A stretch of DNA of 37,462 nucleotides from Spirosoma profusum (GCF_014699005.1 NZ_JACWZY010000051.1:1-37462), one strand, 5' to 3'; shown: positions 8,204 to 17,482, numbered from the stretch's first letter. A program made the numbers and translations. The notes: a model not told the origin generated them from the sequence alone.

Positions 8204-9322
8204 CTATAACCCATGGCTTTCTCGCTCAATCAGTGCTAGAAGCTGCTTTTTATCAGGTAATTCAGACAAATATTGTGAGACAAACACTTCATTTGCCATG
8301 CCATTGGTGGCATACTCGACTAGAGAATTATCCTTACTGGCACATAAGATGATACCTACGGGCGGATTATCACCCGCGCTCATTTCGTTGGCTTTGTAAT
8401 AATTCAAATACACCGTCATCTGACCAGCATCTGCGTGGTCGAATTCGCCGATTTTGAGATCGATCAGCACATGGCACTTTAGAATACGATGATAGAAAAC
8501 TAGGTCAATTCGATAATGGCGATTACCGAAACTGATGCGCTTTTGACGAGCCTCAAAGCAGAACCCTCGTCCTAACTCCAGCAAGAAATCCTGTAAATTG
8601 TCGATGATAGCCTTTTCCAGATCGTTTTCCGTGTATTCCGGTTTTTCCTGTAAGCCCAGAAACTCCAGCAAGTATGGATTCCGAATCAGGTCTTCTAAGC
8701 CAGCCGGTTGATTCTCCTGAATGCGGGCAATCACGGCGGCTTTATCAGTTGACAGGCTGGTGCGTTCAGCCAGGAGCGTCGTAATAGCCCGGTTTAGTTC
8801 ATGAACCTTCCAATTATTTTTGAGTGCTTCAACCTCATAAAAACGACGAAGTAATGGATTATCGACTTTCAGTAGTTCGACAAAATGGGAGTACGTCAAT
8901 CGATCCAGTAAGAGAGATGGATTGAGCGCCGGTAAGTCCTGATTAGTATTGGCATTACTGGCTACATCTATCTTTTGAATGAGTTCAAAATCAGGCAGTT
9001 TGAATTTGGCAGACAGCGTCTGCCAAATTTGAGGATAGGTTAGATAGAACTGGCGATACTGCCGAAGCGAGCGGTCAGATACGCCCTTGATGGAGTACTT
9101 TTGTAGTTCAATGGATAAGCGTTTATGTAGTTGTTGGCCGTAAGCCGCGCGGTCTATGCCATGCTGCTCGAACTCAACAATATAAAATCCAAACAGATAG
9201 TTGCGAAGGGTCAATAATTGATCGGCCTGACGAGCCGCCTGCTGACTAAGCTGTCGATGAAGCCCGTCTAACGTACTAATTAACTCCGTGAATTGCATGA
9301 AGGGTGAGTAAAACGTATTCAA
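8204..9322 (-). CDS. DUF1016/YhcG-family PD-(D/E)XK nuclease
   Basis: The N-terminal half (about residues 10-190) matches the helical DUF1016 domain, including RNYLFGFYIVEFEQHG and SDRSLRQYRQFYLTYP. The C-terminal half contains the PD-(D/E)XK fold with Asp273 in RIDLVFYH and the Asp288-Leu-Lys290 pair in VLIDLKIG. The length of 372 residues is normal. Family members are predicted nucleases often located within restriction-modification islands. An alternative start is Met9. The gene is divergent from the helicase-nuclease gene and shares a 323-base intergenic region with it, so expression may be linked. Confidence 0.88.
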   Translation of the reverse strand: MNTFYSPFMQFTELISTLDGLHRQLSQQAARQADQLLTLRNYLFGFYIVEFEQHGIDRAAYGQQLHKRLSIELQKYSIKGVSDRSLRQYRQFYLTYPQIWQTLSAKFKLPDFELIQKIDVASNANTNQDLPALNPSLLLDRLTYSHFVELLKVDNPLLRRFYEVEALKNNWKVHELNRAITTLLAERTSLSTDKAAVIARIQENQPAGLEDLIRNPYLLEFLGLQEKPEYTENDLEKAIIDNLQDFLLELGRGFCFEARQKRISFGNRHYRIDLVFYHRILKCHVLIDLKIGEFDHADAGQMTVYLNYYKANEMSAGDNPPVGIILCASKDNSLVEYATNGMANEVFVSQYLSELPDKKQLLALIERESHGL

Positions 9323-9532
9323 TATAGTCAGGAATCAACAAAGGACATCGCAAAAACTGCGCACAGTTTTCATATAGTGCGTGTAATTGGTTCGTTCACT
9401 AAATGATCACGGTAAGGTAAAATCGACAGTAGTAGCTAAAAGCTGTCAGTTATCTACTGGGGCGGCCCCTCTTGGGATACTCACAGTCATAACTAAAGTT
9501 TGAGCATACGTAAAGTGTAAAAGAATGCTACT

Positions 9533-9587
9533 AGTCTGAATATAGGTTGTCAAGTTCGGTTTGAAAGCGGCAACCTATATTCAGACT
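9533..9587. promoter_or_regulatory. 17-bp perfect inverted repeat upstream of the helicase-methyltransferase operon
   Basis: AGTCTGAATATAGGTTG at 9533-9549 is exactly mirrored by CAACCTATATTCAGACT at 9571-9587, with a 21-base spacer. It sits 58 bases before the helicase ATG in the 9323-9645 divergent region. It could be an operator, a leader hairpin in the mRNA, or a very small element relic. The remaining intergenic sequence shows no gene. Confidence 0.6.
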
Positions 9588-9645
9588 GAGACGCTATATT
9601 TACCAATTCACTTGTATAGTAAAGCCAAGCTTTAAGGTTTATTTC

Positions 9646-12600
9646 ATGTCCACCCAACTCTTTACAAACCGGGATGGTAATACGCTGATCAAAAAGTTTG
9701 AAGGCGTCTTTACGTATATGCCCGGCATTGCCTGTTTTGATGTGCTAGTTGGTTACTTTCGGGCATCAGGCTATTTTCGGGTACGTCCACTTCTAGACAG
9801 GATTCCTAAAGTGCGTATCCTAGTGGGCATCGACGTTGATCGACTGACCAAAGACTTTCACGATCGAGGACAAATGTTTCTCAAGGATGGCAATTTGACC
9901 CGCGCAGAATTTCTCGCTCAGATTGCCCAGAATATTCATGATGCTGACTATGATAAGCAGACCGAGGACGGTATTATTCAGTTTATTGATGATCTGATAG
10001 ATCAGAAAATTGAATTGCGGGCACACCCGGAAAAAACGATTCACGCCAAGGTATACATATTCAAGGGTGACCCGTTCAACGAACACACGCCATGTGAGTT
10101 TATTACGGGTTCCTCAAACCTGACGGCGGCCGGGTTAGGCATTAACGACAAATCGAATTACGAGTTTAATATCAGTGTCAGAGATTATCCGTTGGTGAAA
10201 GCAGCTGCCGACGAGTTTGAACTGCTCTGGAATGAATCAGTGCCTATTCTGAAAGCAGAAGCCGAAAAACTGAGGCAGCGAACGTATCTGCGAGATGATT
10301 TTACGCCGTTTGAACTCTATATCAAAATGCTGATCGAGTATTTCGGGAAGCGGGTCGATTATGATCCATACAATATCGAAATGCTATTGCCGCTGACCTA
10401 TTACAAGCTCAAATACCAGACCGATGCGGCTAATCAGGGCTATGCCATTATGATGAAGCACAATGGGTTTATTCTAGCGGATGTAGTCGGGCTAGGCAAA
10501 ACCATAGTGGCCTGTATGGTCATCAAAAAATTCATCTATGAGAACGGAACGCACACCAAACTGCTGGTCGTGTGTCCGCCCCCGCTAATTAATAACTGGA
10601 AACGGACAGCCCGCGATTTTCAAATTGAAAACCATTTACAGTTCATTACCATGGGCAGCTTGGCTAAAGTACTCGACGAGGAGAACTTCGATTACCACAA
10701 CGCCGATCAGTATGACCTGATTGTGGTCGATGAGTCGCACAAGTTTAGGAACGATTACACGGGTATGTACCTACAATTGCAGGAGATTTGTAAGCGTCCA
10801 CGGGTGCGACGGGCCGAGAATGGCGATGACCGCAAAAAGGTAATGCTCATCTCCGCTACGCCCCTCAATAACAGCCCAGCTGATATTGAGAACCAGCTTT
10901 ACCTATTTCAGGATCGGCGTAACTCTACGCTGGAACGGGTGAGAAATCTTCAGGATTACTTCAAGCCCGTTAAAGACAAATACAAGAAGCTGGCGAGTGA
11001 GCCTAAACTCAATATTCCAAAGCTGAAAACCCTGTTCGCTCAACTTCGGAACGATATTGTGGAGCCACTGGTCATTCGGCGAACACGGCGTGATATTGAA
11101 AGCAACCCCGATTATCTGGCCGATCTAAAAGGGCAGAACATCAAGTTCCCTAAAGTTAGCGACCCCATAGAGCTCTACTACCGGCTTGATGACGACCTGG
11201 CCGACCTGTTTTTCGATACCGTTGAGTTGATAACAGGACTCGATGCCGACGGGCAGCCCGTCGACGGATTGAAATATTACAGGTATCGGGCTATTGAGCA
11301 CCTGACTCGAGACGAAGACCGGAAACAGTACGGCAACGTAGAAAGTATTTCCGAACGTCTAGCTGGCATTATGCGGATTCTGCTGGTCAAGCGGCTCGAA
11401 AGTTCGTTCCACGCTTTCCGCGGTTCGCTCACCCGACTCAACAAAGCCATTGACAACATGCTGACCATGTTTGTCAATGACCGGGTGTTTGTCGCTCCCG
11501 ATCTTGATGTAAATAAGCTGTTAGAAGATGGCTACAGCTACGACGAAATTGAAGAGCGAATCACGCTAAGTAATCTAAACCCGTCAAAAGGGAGCAACAA
11601 TCGCGAGTTTAAAGCTGCTGATTTTGACGCAGCCTTTCTTGATTTACTAAAAACCGAGAAAGAGAAGGTTGCCAACTTATTGAATCGGTGGAAACAGGTT
11701 CATCAAGATCCCAAACTGGAAGAGTTTATCGACCAACTGAAGACCAACTTTCTCAGTAAAAAAACGAACCCCAGCGGCCAATTAGTCATTTTTACCGAAT
11801 CGACTGAAACAGCGGCCGATGTACAGCGGTGTATGGAGGAAAAAGGGTATGGCAAAATCCTGAGTGTGAGTTCGACCAACCGGAAAGAATCGGAGATGGC
11901 TATTCGGATGAATTTTGATGCGAACGTACCTGAGGAGAAATGGCAGTATGATTACGACATCGTGATTACGACCGAGGTACTAGCCGAAGGTGTTAACCTA
12001 CACCGTGCCAATGTAATTATCAACTACGATGTCCCCTGGAACTCGACCCGTCTCATGCAACGTATTGGCCGGGTAAACCGGATTGGCACCCGCGCTGACG
12101 CAGTGTATGTCTACAACTTTTATCCATCTGCGCATGGCGACGATGAAATTAAGCTGGTAGACACGGCCCTGCGGAAACTCCAGGCGTTTCACACGGCCTT
12201 TGGTGAAGATAATAAGGTGTTCTCTCGACTTGAAGAGGTAGGCGAAGGCGCGCTGTACGGCGTTAAGATTCAGCAGGAGGAAAGCGAAATTGAGAAGTAC
12301 CTCACCTTTCTGCGACAGTACCGGCAGAAACACCCAAAGCGGTTTAGGGACATTGCCAAGATTCCAAATAAAGCGCGCTGTGGCCGTAGCGAAGCCAACG
12401 TACCTGAGTCAAACCGTCTCGCTTTCGATGAAGACGCGTTAAACCCGAGGAGCCGGGCCACGTACCCGTTGGCGCAAACCTCGCTAACGTACCTGAAAAG
12501 CGACAATCACCCCGGTACGTTTTGCTTTGTACCCCTTCAAGGGCAGCCCGTTGAATTGTCTTTTTTACAGGCCGCTAAACTCTTCGAAGCTTCGGACATT

Positions 12601-13050
12601 GAAAAGGCCATAGCCCTCCACCAGGAACACCATCAGCAAACGTTGGCTGGCCTAGAGTTCTTTAAAACTGATAAAGTTCAACAGGACATTCAGAGTCAGA
12701 CCGTTAACCGGCAACAACTGAGTCCCGTAGAAAACAAAGCTATTACCAACTTGATTTTCATGGCCAAACATGCACCGACCGAACAGAAGCGCAACGCGCT
12801 GAACCGGTTTGTGAAGTCGATTAAGGATGGCAAATTTGCCTCGAAAGGAATGCCCAAAGAAGTGGTTGATTTCTACGAAGCCAACAAGAAGATGGCCGCC
12901 AATCCACCCGTCTATCTCGACGCGCTGTTTGCTCAGGTACTTGACCGCTACGCTATCTCGGCCGATGAGCAACCCGACGAAGGTGGAATAGTAGTGCATC
13001 AACGGGCGATTATCAACCCTAAAATAGTGCTGACTGTCAGCTTTACGTAA
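9646..13050 (+). CDS. PLD-nuclease/superfamily 2 helicase fusion (1134 aa)
   Basis: The N-terminal domain (about 1-215) is a phospholipase D-like nuclease with one HKD motif: His133-Ala-Lys135 in IHAKVYIF followed by GSSNLTAAGL (154-163). A helicase core follows: motif I ADVVGLGKT (278-286), motif II DESH (362-365), motif III SATPLNNS (403-410), and motif VI QRIGRVNRIG (about 805-814) after VITTEVLAEGVNLHRANVIINYD. A long C-terminal region is unrecognised. PLD-type nucleases cut DNA without metal ions, and the helicase should provide ATP-driven translocation. With the methyltransferase 62 bases downstream this is the probable restriction subunit of a modification-dependent or restriction-modification-like system; that role is inferred from context. 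Confidence 0.88.
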   Translation: MSTQLFTNRDGNTLIKKFEGVFTYMPGIACFDVLVGYFRASGYFRVRPLLDRIPKVRILVGIDVDRLTKDFHDRGQMFLKDGNLTRAEFLAQIAQNIHDADYDKQTEDGIIQFIDDLIDQKIELRAHPEKTIHAKVYIFKGDPFNEHTPCEFITGSSNLTAAGLGINDKSNYEFNISVRDYPLVKAAADEFELLWNESVPILKAEAEKLRQRTYLRDDFTPFELYIKMLIEYFGKRVDYDPYNIEMLLPLTYYKLKYQTDAANQGYAIMMKHNGFILADVVGLGKTIVACMVIKKFIYENGTHTKLLVVCPPPLINNWKRTARDFQIENHLQFITMGSLAKVLDEENFDYHNADQYDLIVVDESHKFRNDYTGMYLQLQEICKRPRVRRAENGDDRKKVMLISATPLNNSPADIENQLYLFQDRRNSTLERVRNLQDYFKPVKDKYKKLASEPKLNIPKLKTLFAQLRNDIVEPLVIRRTRRDIESNPDYLADLKGQNIKFPKVSDPIELYYRLDDDLADLFFDTVELITGLDADGQPVDGLKYYRYRAIEHLTRDEDRKQYGNVESISERLAGIMRILLVKRLESSFHAFRGSLTRLNKAIDNMLTMFVNDRVFVAPDLDVNKLLEDGYSYDEIEERITLSNLNPSKGSNNREFKAADFDAAFLDLLKTEKEKVANLLNRWKQVHQDPKLEEFIDQLKTNFLSKKTNPSGQLVIFTESTETAADVQRCMEEKGYGKILSVSSTNRKESEMAIRMNFDANVPEEKWQYDYDIVITTEVLAEGVNLHRANVIINYDVPWNSTRLMQRIGRVNRIGTRADAVYVYNFYPSAHGDDEIKLVDTALRKLQAFHTAFGEDNKVFSRLEEVGEGALYGVKIQQEESEIEKYLTFLRQYRQKHPKRFRDIAKIPNKARCGRSEANVPESNRLAFDEDALNPRSRATYPLAQTSLTYLKSDNHPGTFCFVPLQGQPVELSFLQAAKLFEASDIEKAIALHQEHHQQTLAGLEFFKTDKVQQDIQSQTVNRQQLSPVENKAITNLIFMAKHAPTEQKRNALNRFVKSIKDGKFASKGMPKEVVDFYEANKKMAANPPVYLDALFAQVLDRYAISADEQPDEGGIVVHQRAIINPKIVLTVSFT

Positions 13051-13112
13051 TTCCTATTCCCTACATACTGGCTCATCCCGGTACAAACGGATGAGCAGTT
13101 TACCGTCACACC

Positions 13113-16100
13113 ATGCCCGGAAAACTACAACTTCAAACTGTCCTGAATCTACCTTACGACCGCGTTACATTTGTACGCGAAGTGCTGAGTTCTATTTTCG
13201 ACGGGCGGCTCACGGCCTACTCGCCCGCCGTGGCTCAAAGCAACTTCACCGCCACCGAGCAGAAATTACTACAGTCGGTAGAGCATTATGCTGATCTGAC
13301 GCTTGACGACGGCTCCAACCTGCGGTGTTTTGAGATTCGGCTACAGCCGCAGGTACGTATCGAGCAGAGCCGCGTGGGTATTCAGCAATATGTACGTAAG
13401 TTGCTCACGGCCGGGCAGGCGGTGCTAGTGAATTTTATAGCGACGCTGGCCAACGGACAACCCGACCCAGCTCAACCCTGGCGGCTAACGCTTGTAGCCA
13501 AAGACACGGCCCTTATCGACGGTGAAATTAAAGACCGCCCTACCCATGCCAAACGGTATACGTACCTGCTGGGGCCGGGGCAGGCCTGCCGTACAGCCGC
13601 CGAACGGCTGGTGAAGCTCTACGAACAATCCACGCTCGATTTTGCAGCTCTGGTGCAGACCTTCGAGGTAGAGGCTTTGAGCAAGACGTTTTTTAAAGAA
13701 TATAAACGCCACTACGAAGCCGTTAACACGTACCTGAATGGTTCGGCATTTCGGGCTTCGGTGTTTAATGGTGACGAAAAAGCCATTCGCGACTGGTCAA
13801 AAAAACTGCTGGGACGGGTAGTGTTTCTGTATTTCGTGCAGAAAAAAGGGTGGCTTGGGGCCAGTAGCACCGCCTATCAGGATGGCAACACGCGCTATGC
13901 TGTGAATTTTCTGACCGATCTGTTTCACCAGGCAGGTGCCAACGATGCCTTTTACCCGACCTGGCTCAGCACACTTTTTTTTGAGACCCTGAACTACCCC
14001 CGGCCTAATGACGACTTTACGATGCCCGACGGCAGTCAAGTGAAGGTGCCGTTTTTGAACGGGGGACTGTTTGACCGTGACGCGCCTGACCACAAAGATC
14101 CGATTCCGCTGCCCGCCCGTCTGTTTCATAATGAACAAAACCCAGACGACCCAGCTCTGCGTGGCTTTCTTGACTTTTTGAACAGCTACAACTTCACGGT
14201 GCACGAAGACAGCCCCGACGACCATTACGTGGCCGTTGACCCCGAAATGCTGGGCAACATCTTTGAAAACCTACTCGAAGACAACAAAGACAAGGGTGCA
14301 TTCTATACGCCCAAGGCTATTGTGCATTACATGTGTCAGGAGAGCCTGATCGAATACCTGAATACAGCCCTGAATCTATCTAAGCACCGTGCTGACCTCG
14401 CCGATTTTGTAGGTACTAAACTGCCCAACACCTTTGTGCTGGCCAACGCCACCGCTATCAACAACCTACTCGACTCGGTGAAAATCTGTGACCCAGCCAT
14501 TGGCTCGGGGGCATTTCCAATGGGGCTTCTGCAGGAGATTTACCAGTGCAAACTGGCCCTGCCCGGCAACACCAACCACGCCGAAATTAAGCTCAATACC
14601 ATTCAGAATTCGATATACGGTGTTGATATTGAGCGTGGTGCGGTAGATATTGCCCGGTTGCGGTTCTGGCTCTCGCTGGTCGTAGACGAAGAACGCCCCC
14701 GCTCGCTTCCTAACCTTGATTATAAAATTGTAGTAGGCAACTCGCTGGTAAGCAAGCTCGATAACGAGGTTCTAACCCTCGACTGGACGTTGCGTGGCAA
14801 CATTGGGGCCGAGCAGGAGATTGTAACGCTCACCAAACGGCTGGGCCAGAAACAGCGTGCCTTTTTCACGGCTTCGGGCGACAAAGCCACGGCCCAACGC
14901 GACATTCGCGATCTGAAAATTGACCTGTTGCTAGCGCAAATCAACCTTGACCGCGCCAAGCTGCTGGCTAAAATGCCGGCAGCAAGTCTTTTTGGTGTAT
15001 CTGCCAAAGAGCAGAAACTACACATGGCGTTGCAGGAACAGTTGCAGGCCGTTGATGCCACTATTCGTAAGCTAAAAACCCTGCGGCAGGACCCCACTCA
15101 AACCTTGCCCTACTTCGACTGGCGGCTCGACTTCCCTGAAGTGCTCAACCCGCATGTCACCGAGAATGTAGGCTTTGATATAGTAGTTGGTAATCCGCCG
15201 TATGTACAGATTCAGAAGTTGGATGAGTCTACTAAAGCCGCTCTTGAAAACCAGAAGTACGAGACATACATCCGGATGGGTGATCTGTACCAGTTGTTCT
15301 ACGAGTTAGGACTAAATGTCTTAGTGCCAGGCGGCCATTTGTGTTTTATCACTAGCAATAAATGGATGAAAGCTGGTTATGGCCAAACGCTACGAAAATA
15401 TTTGGCTGATAAGCACAACCCGCTTCAATTACTCGACTTTGGTGGCGTTCAGGTGTTCGATGCCACTGTAGATACAAATATTCTGTTGGTTGAAAAAGCC
15501 TCATATAGTGGTAAGACCCAAAGTGTGGTGTTTTCAAGAGAGTTGAAAAAGATGGGGAATATCAGCGATTTTGTGCGGCAGTACAGTCAGGCAATTCCGT
15601 TGATCAATCCCGAAGCGGGTTGGGTCATTCTCTCGCCCGCCGAGACGCGTATACGCCAAAAAATTGAAGAAGCAGGCGTTCCACTCAAAGAATGGGATGT
15701 CAATATATACCGGGGAGTTTTGACTGGCTACAACGATGCATTTATCATTGACGGTGTAACAAAGGATGAATTGATCCGTCAGGACCCTAAATCAGCCGAA
15801 ATTATACGTCCAATTCTAAAGGGAGCAGACATAAAAAAGTTCAAATACCATCACAACGATAATTGGTTCATTAATTCCCATAATGGTGTTAAAGGAATAG
15901 CATTACAAAGAATAAATGTAATCCATGATTATCCGGCTGTATATAATCATTTGGCAAAATATAAAAACTCTCTAGAAATTAGGCTTGATAAAGGAGATCA
16001 CTGGACAAACCTTAGGAACTGTGCTTACATTGAGGAATTTGAGAAACCTAAGGTGATATGGCAGGAATTGTCACGCTCAGGAAGTGCTTTTTGTTATGTT

Positions 16101-16490
16101 GAAAAGCCGTTATATTTTGTAAACACAGCATTTATGCTATCCGGGCTTGGGGAAATAGAATTAAAGTATTTAACAGGTGTCTTAAATCATAAAATTAGTC
16201 TGTTCTATCTTGAACAGGTTTATGCAAAACTTGACGACACTGGTTGGCGATGGTTTAAGATGGCTGTTGAAAAAATTCCGGTTCCTAAAATATCAATCTT
16301 TGACATGTTGGCAATTTCTAAGTTGGTTGACCAAATCCAAAATTTAACACTAATTAGCACAGACTGTTCAAAAGAAATAAAAGAACTTGACAGGCTAATA
16401 TTTGAATTATATCACTTTACAGATGAAGAAGTTGAGGTTCTTGAAAGCAAGATAGAGTCTTACTTCTCCTCAGCTCGTGGTTTGAAGTGA
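13113..16490 (+). CDS. Eco57I-like adenine DNA methyltransferase with invertible recognition domain (1125 aa)
   Basis: Motif I for S-adenosylmethionine is DPAIGSGAF (460-468) and the catalytic motif IV is Asn694-Pro-Pro-Tyr697, so N6-adenine methylation is expected. A charged coiled-coil-like insertion lies at about 555-665, ending in the FDWRLDFPEVL signature of Eco57I-type enzymes. The N-terminal 200 residues occupy the place of a type IIG nuclease, but I see no clear active site there. Residues 818-1125 form a TaqI-like specificity region. Residues 818-902 are encoded by a 256-bp segment repeated in inverted orientation downstream; residues 903-1125 are the currently expressed variable part, visibly more A+T-rich than the catalytic part. 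It follows the PLD-helicase in an apparent operon and should determine that system's sequence specificity. Confidence 0.9.
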   Translation: MPGKLQLQTVLNLPYDRVTFVREVLSSIFDGRLTAYSPAVAQSNFTATEQKLLQSVEHYADLTLDDGSNLRCFEIRLQPQVRIEQSRVGIQQYVRKLLTAGQAVLVNFIATLANGQPDPAQPWRLTLVAKDTALIDGEIKDRPTHAKRYTYLLGPGQACRTAAERLVKLYEQSTLDFAALVQTFEVEALSKTFFKEYKRHYEAVNTYLNGSAFRASVFNGDEKAIRDWSKKLLGRVVFLYFVQKKGWLGASSTAYQDGNTRYAVNFLTDLFHQAGANDAFYPTWLSTLFFETLNYPRPNDDFTMPDGSQVKVPFLNGGLFDRDAPDHKDPIPLPARLFHNEQNPDDPALRGFLDFLNSYNFTVHEDSPDDHYVAVDPEMLGNIFENLLEDNKDKGAFYTPKAIVHYMCQESLIEYLNTALNLSKHRADLADFVGTKLPNTFVLANATAINNLLDSVKICDPAIGSGAFPMGLLQEIYQCKLALPGNTNHAEIKLNTIQNSIYGVDIERGAVDIARLRFWLSLVVDEERPRSLPNLDYKIVVGNSLVSKLDNEVLTLDWTLRGNIGAEQEIVTLTKRLGQKQRAFFTASGDKATAQRDIRDLKIDLLLAQINLDRAKLLAKMPAASLFGVSAKEQKLHMALQEQLQAVDATIRKLKTLRQDPTQTLPYFDWRLDFPEVLNPHVTENVGFDIVVGNPPYVQIQKLDESTKAALENQKYETYIRMGDLYQLFYELGLNVLVPGGHLCFITSNKWMKAGYGQTLRKYLADKHNPLQLLDFGGVQVFDATVDTNILLVEKASYSGKTQSVVFSRELKKMGNISDFVRQYSQAIPLINPEAGWVILSPAETRIRQKIEEAGVPLKEWDVNIYRGVLTGYNDAFIIDGVTKDELIRQDPKSAEIIRPILKGADIKKFKYHHNDNWFINSHNGVKGIALQRINVIHDYPAVYNHLAKYKNSLEIRLDKGDHWTNLRNCAYIEEFEKPKVIWQELSRSGSAFCYVEKPLYFVNTAFMLSGLGEIELKYLTGVLNHKISLFYLEQVYAKLDDTGWRWFKMAVEKIPVPKISIFDMLAISKLVDQIQNLTLISTDCSKEIKELDRLIFELYHFTDEEVEVLESKIESYFSSARGLK
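15564..15819 (+). repeat. Left arm of 256-bp perfect inverted repeat
   Basis: From AGCGATTTTGTGCGG to CGTCCAATTCTAA this segment equals the reverse complement of 17141-17396 at every base I compared. It encodes residues 818-902 of the methyltransferase (SDFVRQYSQ to EIIRPIL). Identity stops abruptly at both ends. It contains the 10-bp palindrome GCGTATACGC (15647-15656). Confidence 0.95.
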
Positions 16491-16506
16491 CTCATAATGA
16501 GTTCAA
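16482..16506. terminator. Palindrome between the two converging recognition-domain halves
   Basis: ACTCATAATGAGT is a perfect 13-base palindrome with flanking TTTGAA and TTCAAA that can extend the stem around a small bulge. It spans the 12-base space between the active stop (16490) and the silent stop (16503). It may end transcription from either side; there is no long U tract. Confidence 0.35.
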
Positions 16507-17396
16507 ATTAAACCAGCTGATTTTACAAACTCTATCTCTTCTTCATTCAGATTATAGAGTTTGTAAATTATATGATCTATTTCTGCCTCTAACTTAGCCG
16601 TGCTAGCTGCCATGCCCTTACGCACTGAGATTTCATCTACGATTGCTCCTAAAGTTTCTTCAATTATAAAAGCCGGAATTATAATTTTTACTTGCTCAAA
16701 AAAAACTTTTCTCAGCTCTCGTCTATCTTCTCCTAGATCAGGAAAGTACCCTTTGAATATGGCTTTAAACAGTGTTGAGTTAAAAAGTGATGCTAAGTAT
16801 TTTAAATGGCTTCCTACCATGAAAAATGTCTTATTATTAAGAAAATATTTCTTCTCATCATATACAAAGGGTAAGAATTTTGTAATCTCTGGATAGATAA
16901 TCTTGGGCTTTTCAAAATCTTGAAAGTAAGCACAATTACGTAAATTAGTCCAATGCGAACCTTTGTCTTCTCTATTCTGTAACAAAGGCTTAAACTTTTC
17001 TTGATCTAAGTATTCAAAAACAATCGGGTAATCCAATGGTACATTAACTCTTTCGAGCTTAGTAGCTCGTAGCCCATTATGTGCGTTAATTAGCCATTTA
17101 TCTGCGTACTCCGCTATATAGGGCTTTATATCCTTACCTCTTAGAATTGGACGTATAATTTCGGCTGATTTAGGGTCCTGACGGATCAATTCATCCTTTG
17201 TTACACCGTCAATGATAAATGCATCGTTGTAGCCAGTCAAAACTCCCCGGTATATATTGACATCCCATTCTTTGAGTGGAACGCCTGCTTCTTCAATTTT
17301 TTGGCGTATACGCGTCTCGGCGGGCGAGAGAATGACCCAACCCGCTTCGGGATTGATCAACGGAATTGCCTGACTGTACTGCCGCACAAAATCGCT
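16503..17396 (-). pseudogene. Silent alternative specificity domain of the methyltransferase
   Basis: Read on the minus strand, the first 85 codons are identical to methyltransferase residues 818-902. They are followed by a different 212-residue tail (RGKDIKPYIAEYADKWLINAHNGLR ... LNEEEIEFVKSAGLI). The tail is homologous in layout to the active one: both contain W-x-I-N-x-HNG, SHWTNLRNCAY or DHWTNLRNCAY, EKPKIIYPE or EKPKVIWQE, and a closing helix. The open frame extends 20 codons upstream with unrelated residues, but there is no catalytic domain, so it is a donor cassette rather than a broken gene. It is intact and ready to be swapped in. Confidence 0.88.
17141..17396 (-). repeat. Right arm of 256-bp perfect inverted repeat
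   Basis: Exact reverse complement of 15564-15819, silent positions included. The palindrome GCGTATACGC recurs at 17304-17313. Beyond 17396 and before 17141 the sequences diverge at once. Confidence 0.95.
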
Positions 17397-17461
17397 AACT
17401 CTGGAAATTAGTCCAATAATTGTCGAAATAAGGGAGTACACCTTTATTATAGACATATATT

Positions 17462-17482
17462 GCTAAACTTACATCAGTTAGC
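17462..17482. promoter_or_regulatory. Imperfect palindrome just upstream of the invertase
   Basis: GCTAAACT and AGTTAGC face each other across six bases, with one extra base in the left arm, and end 9 bases before the invertase ATG. The whole 17397-17491 stretch must hold the invertase promoter; TATATTGC at 17456-17463 is a loose match to a Bacteroidota -7 element. An autoregulatory site is plausible but unproven. Confidence 0.3.

Larger units (their letters stand above)
15564..17396. other. Invertible recognition-domain cassette (predicted)
   Basis: The segment is bounded by the 256-bp inverted repeats and contains two convergent 3' halves of a specificity domain with a 1321-bp unique interior. 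Flipping it places the silent half in frame behind methyltransferase residue 817. The product would be 1114 residues instead of 1125. An invertase gene starts 95 bp beyond the right repeat. The sequence shows only one orientation, so inversion is predicted and not observed. Confidence 0.85.
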
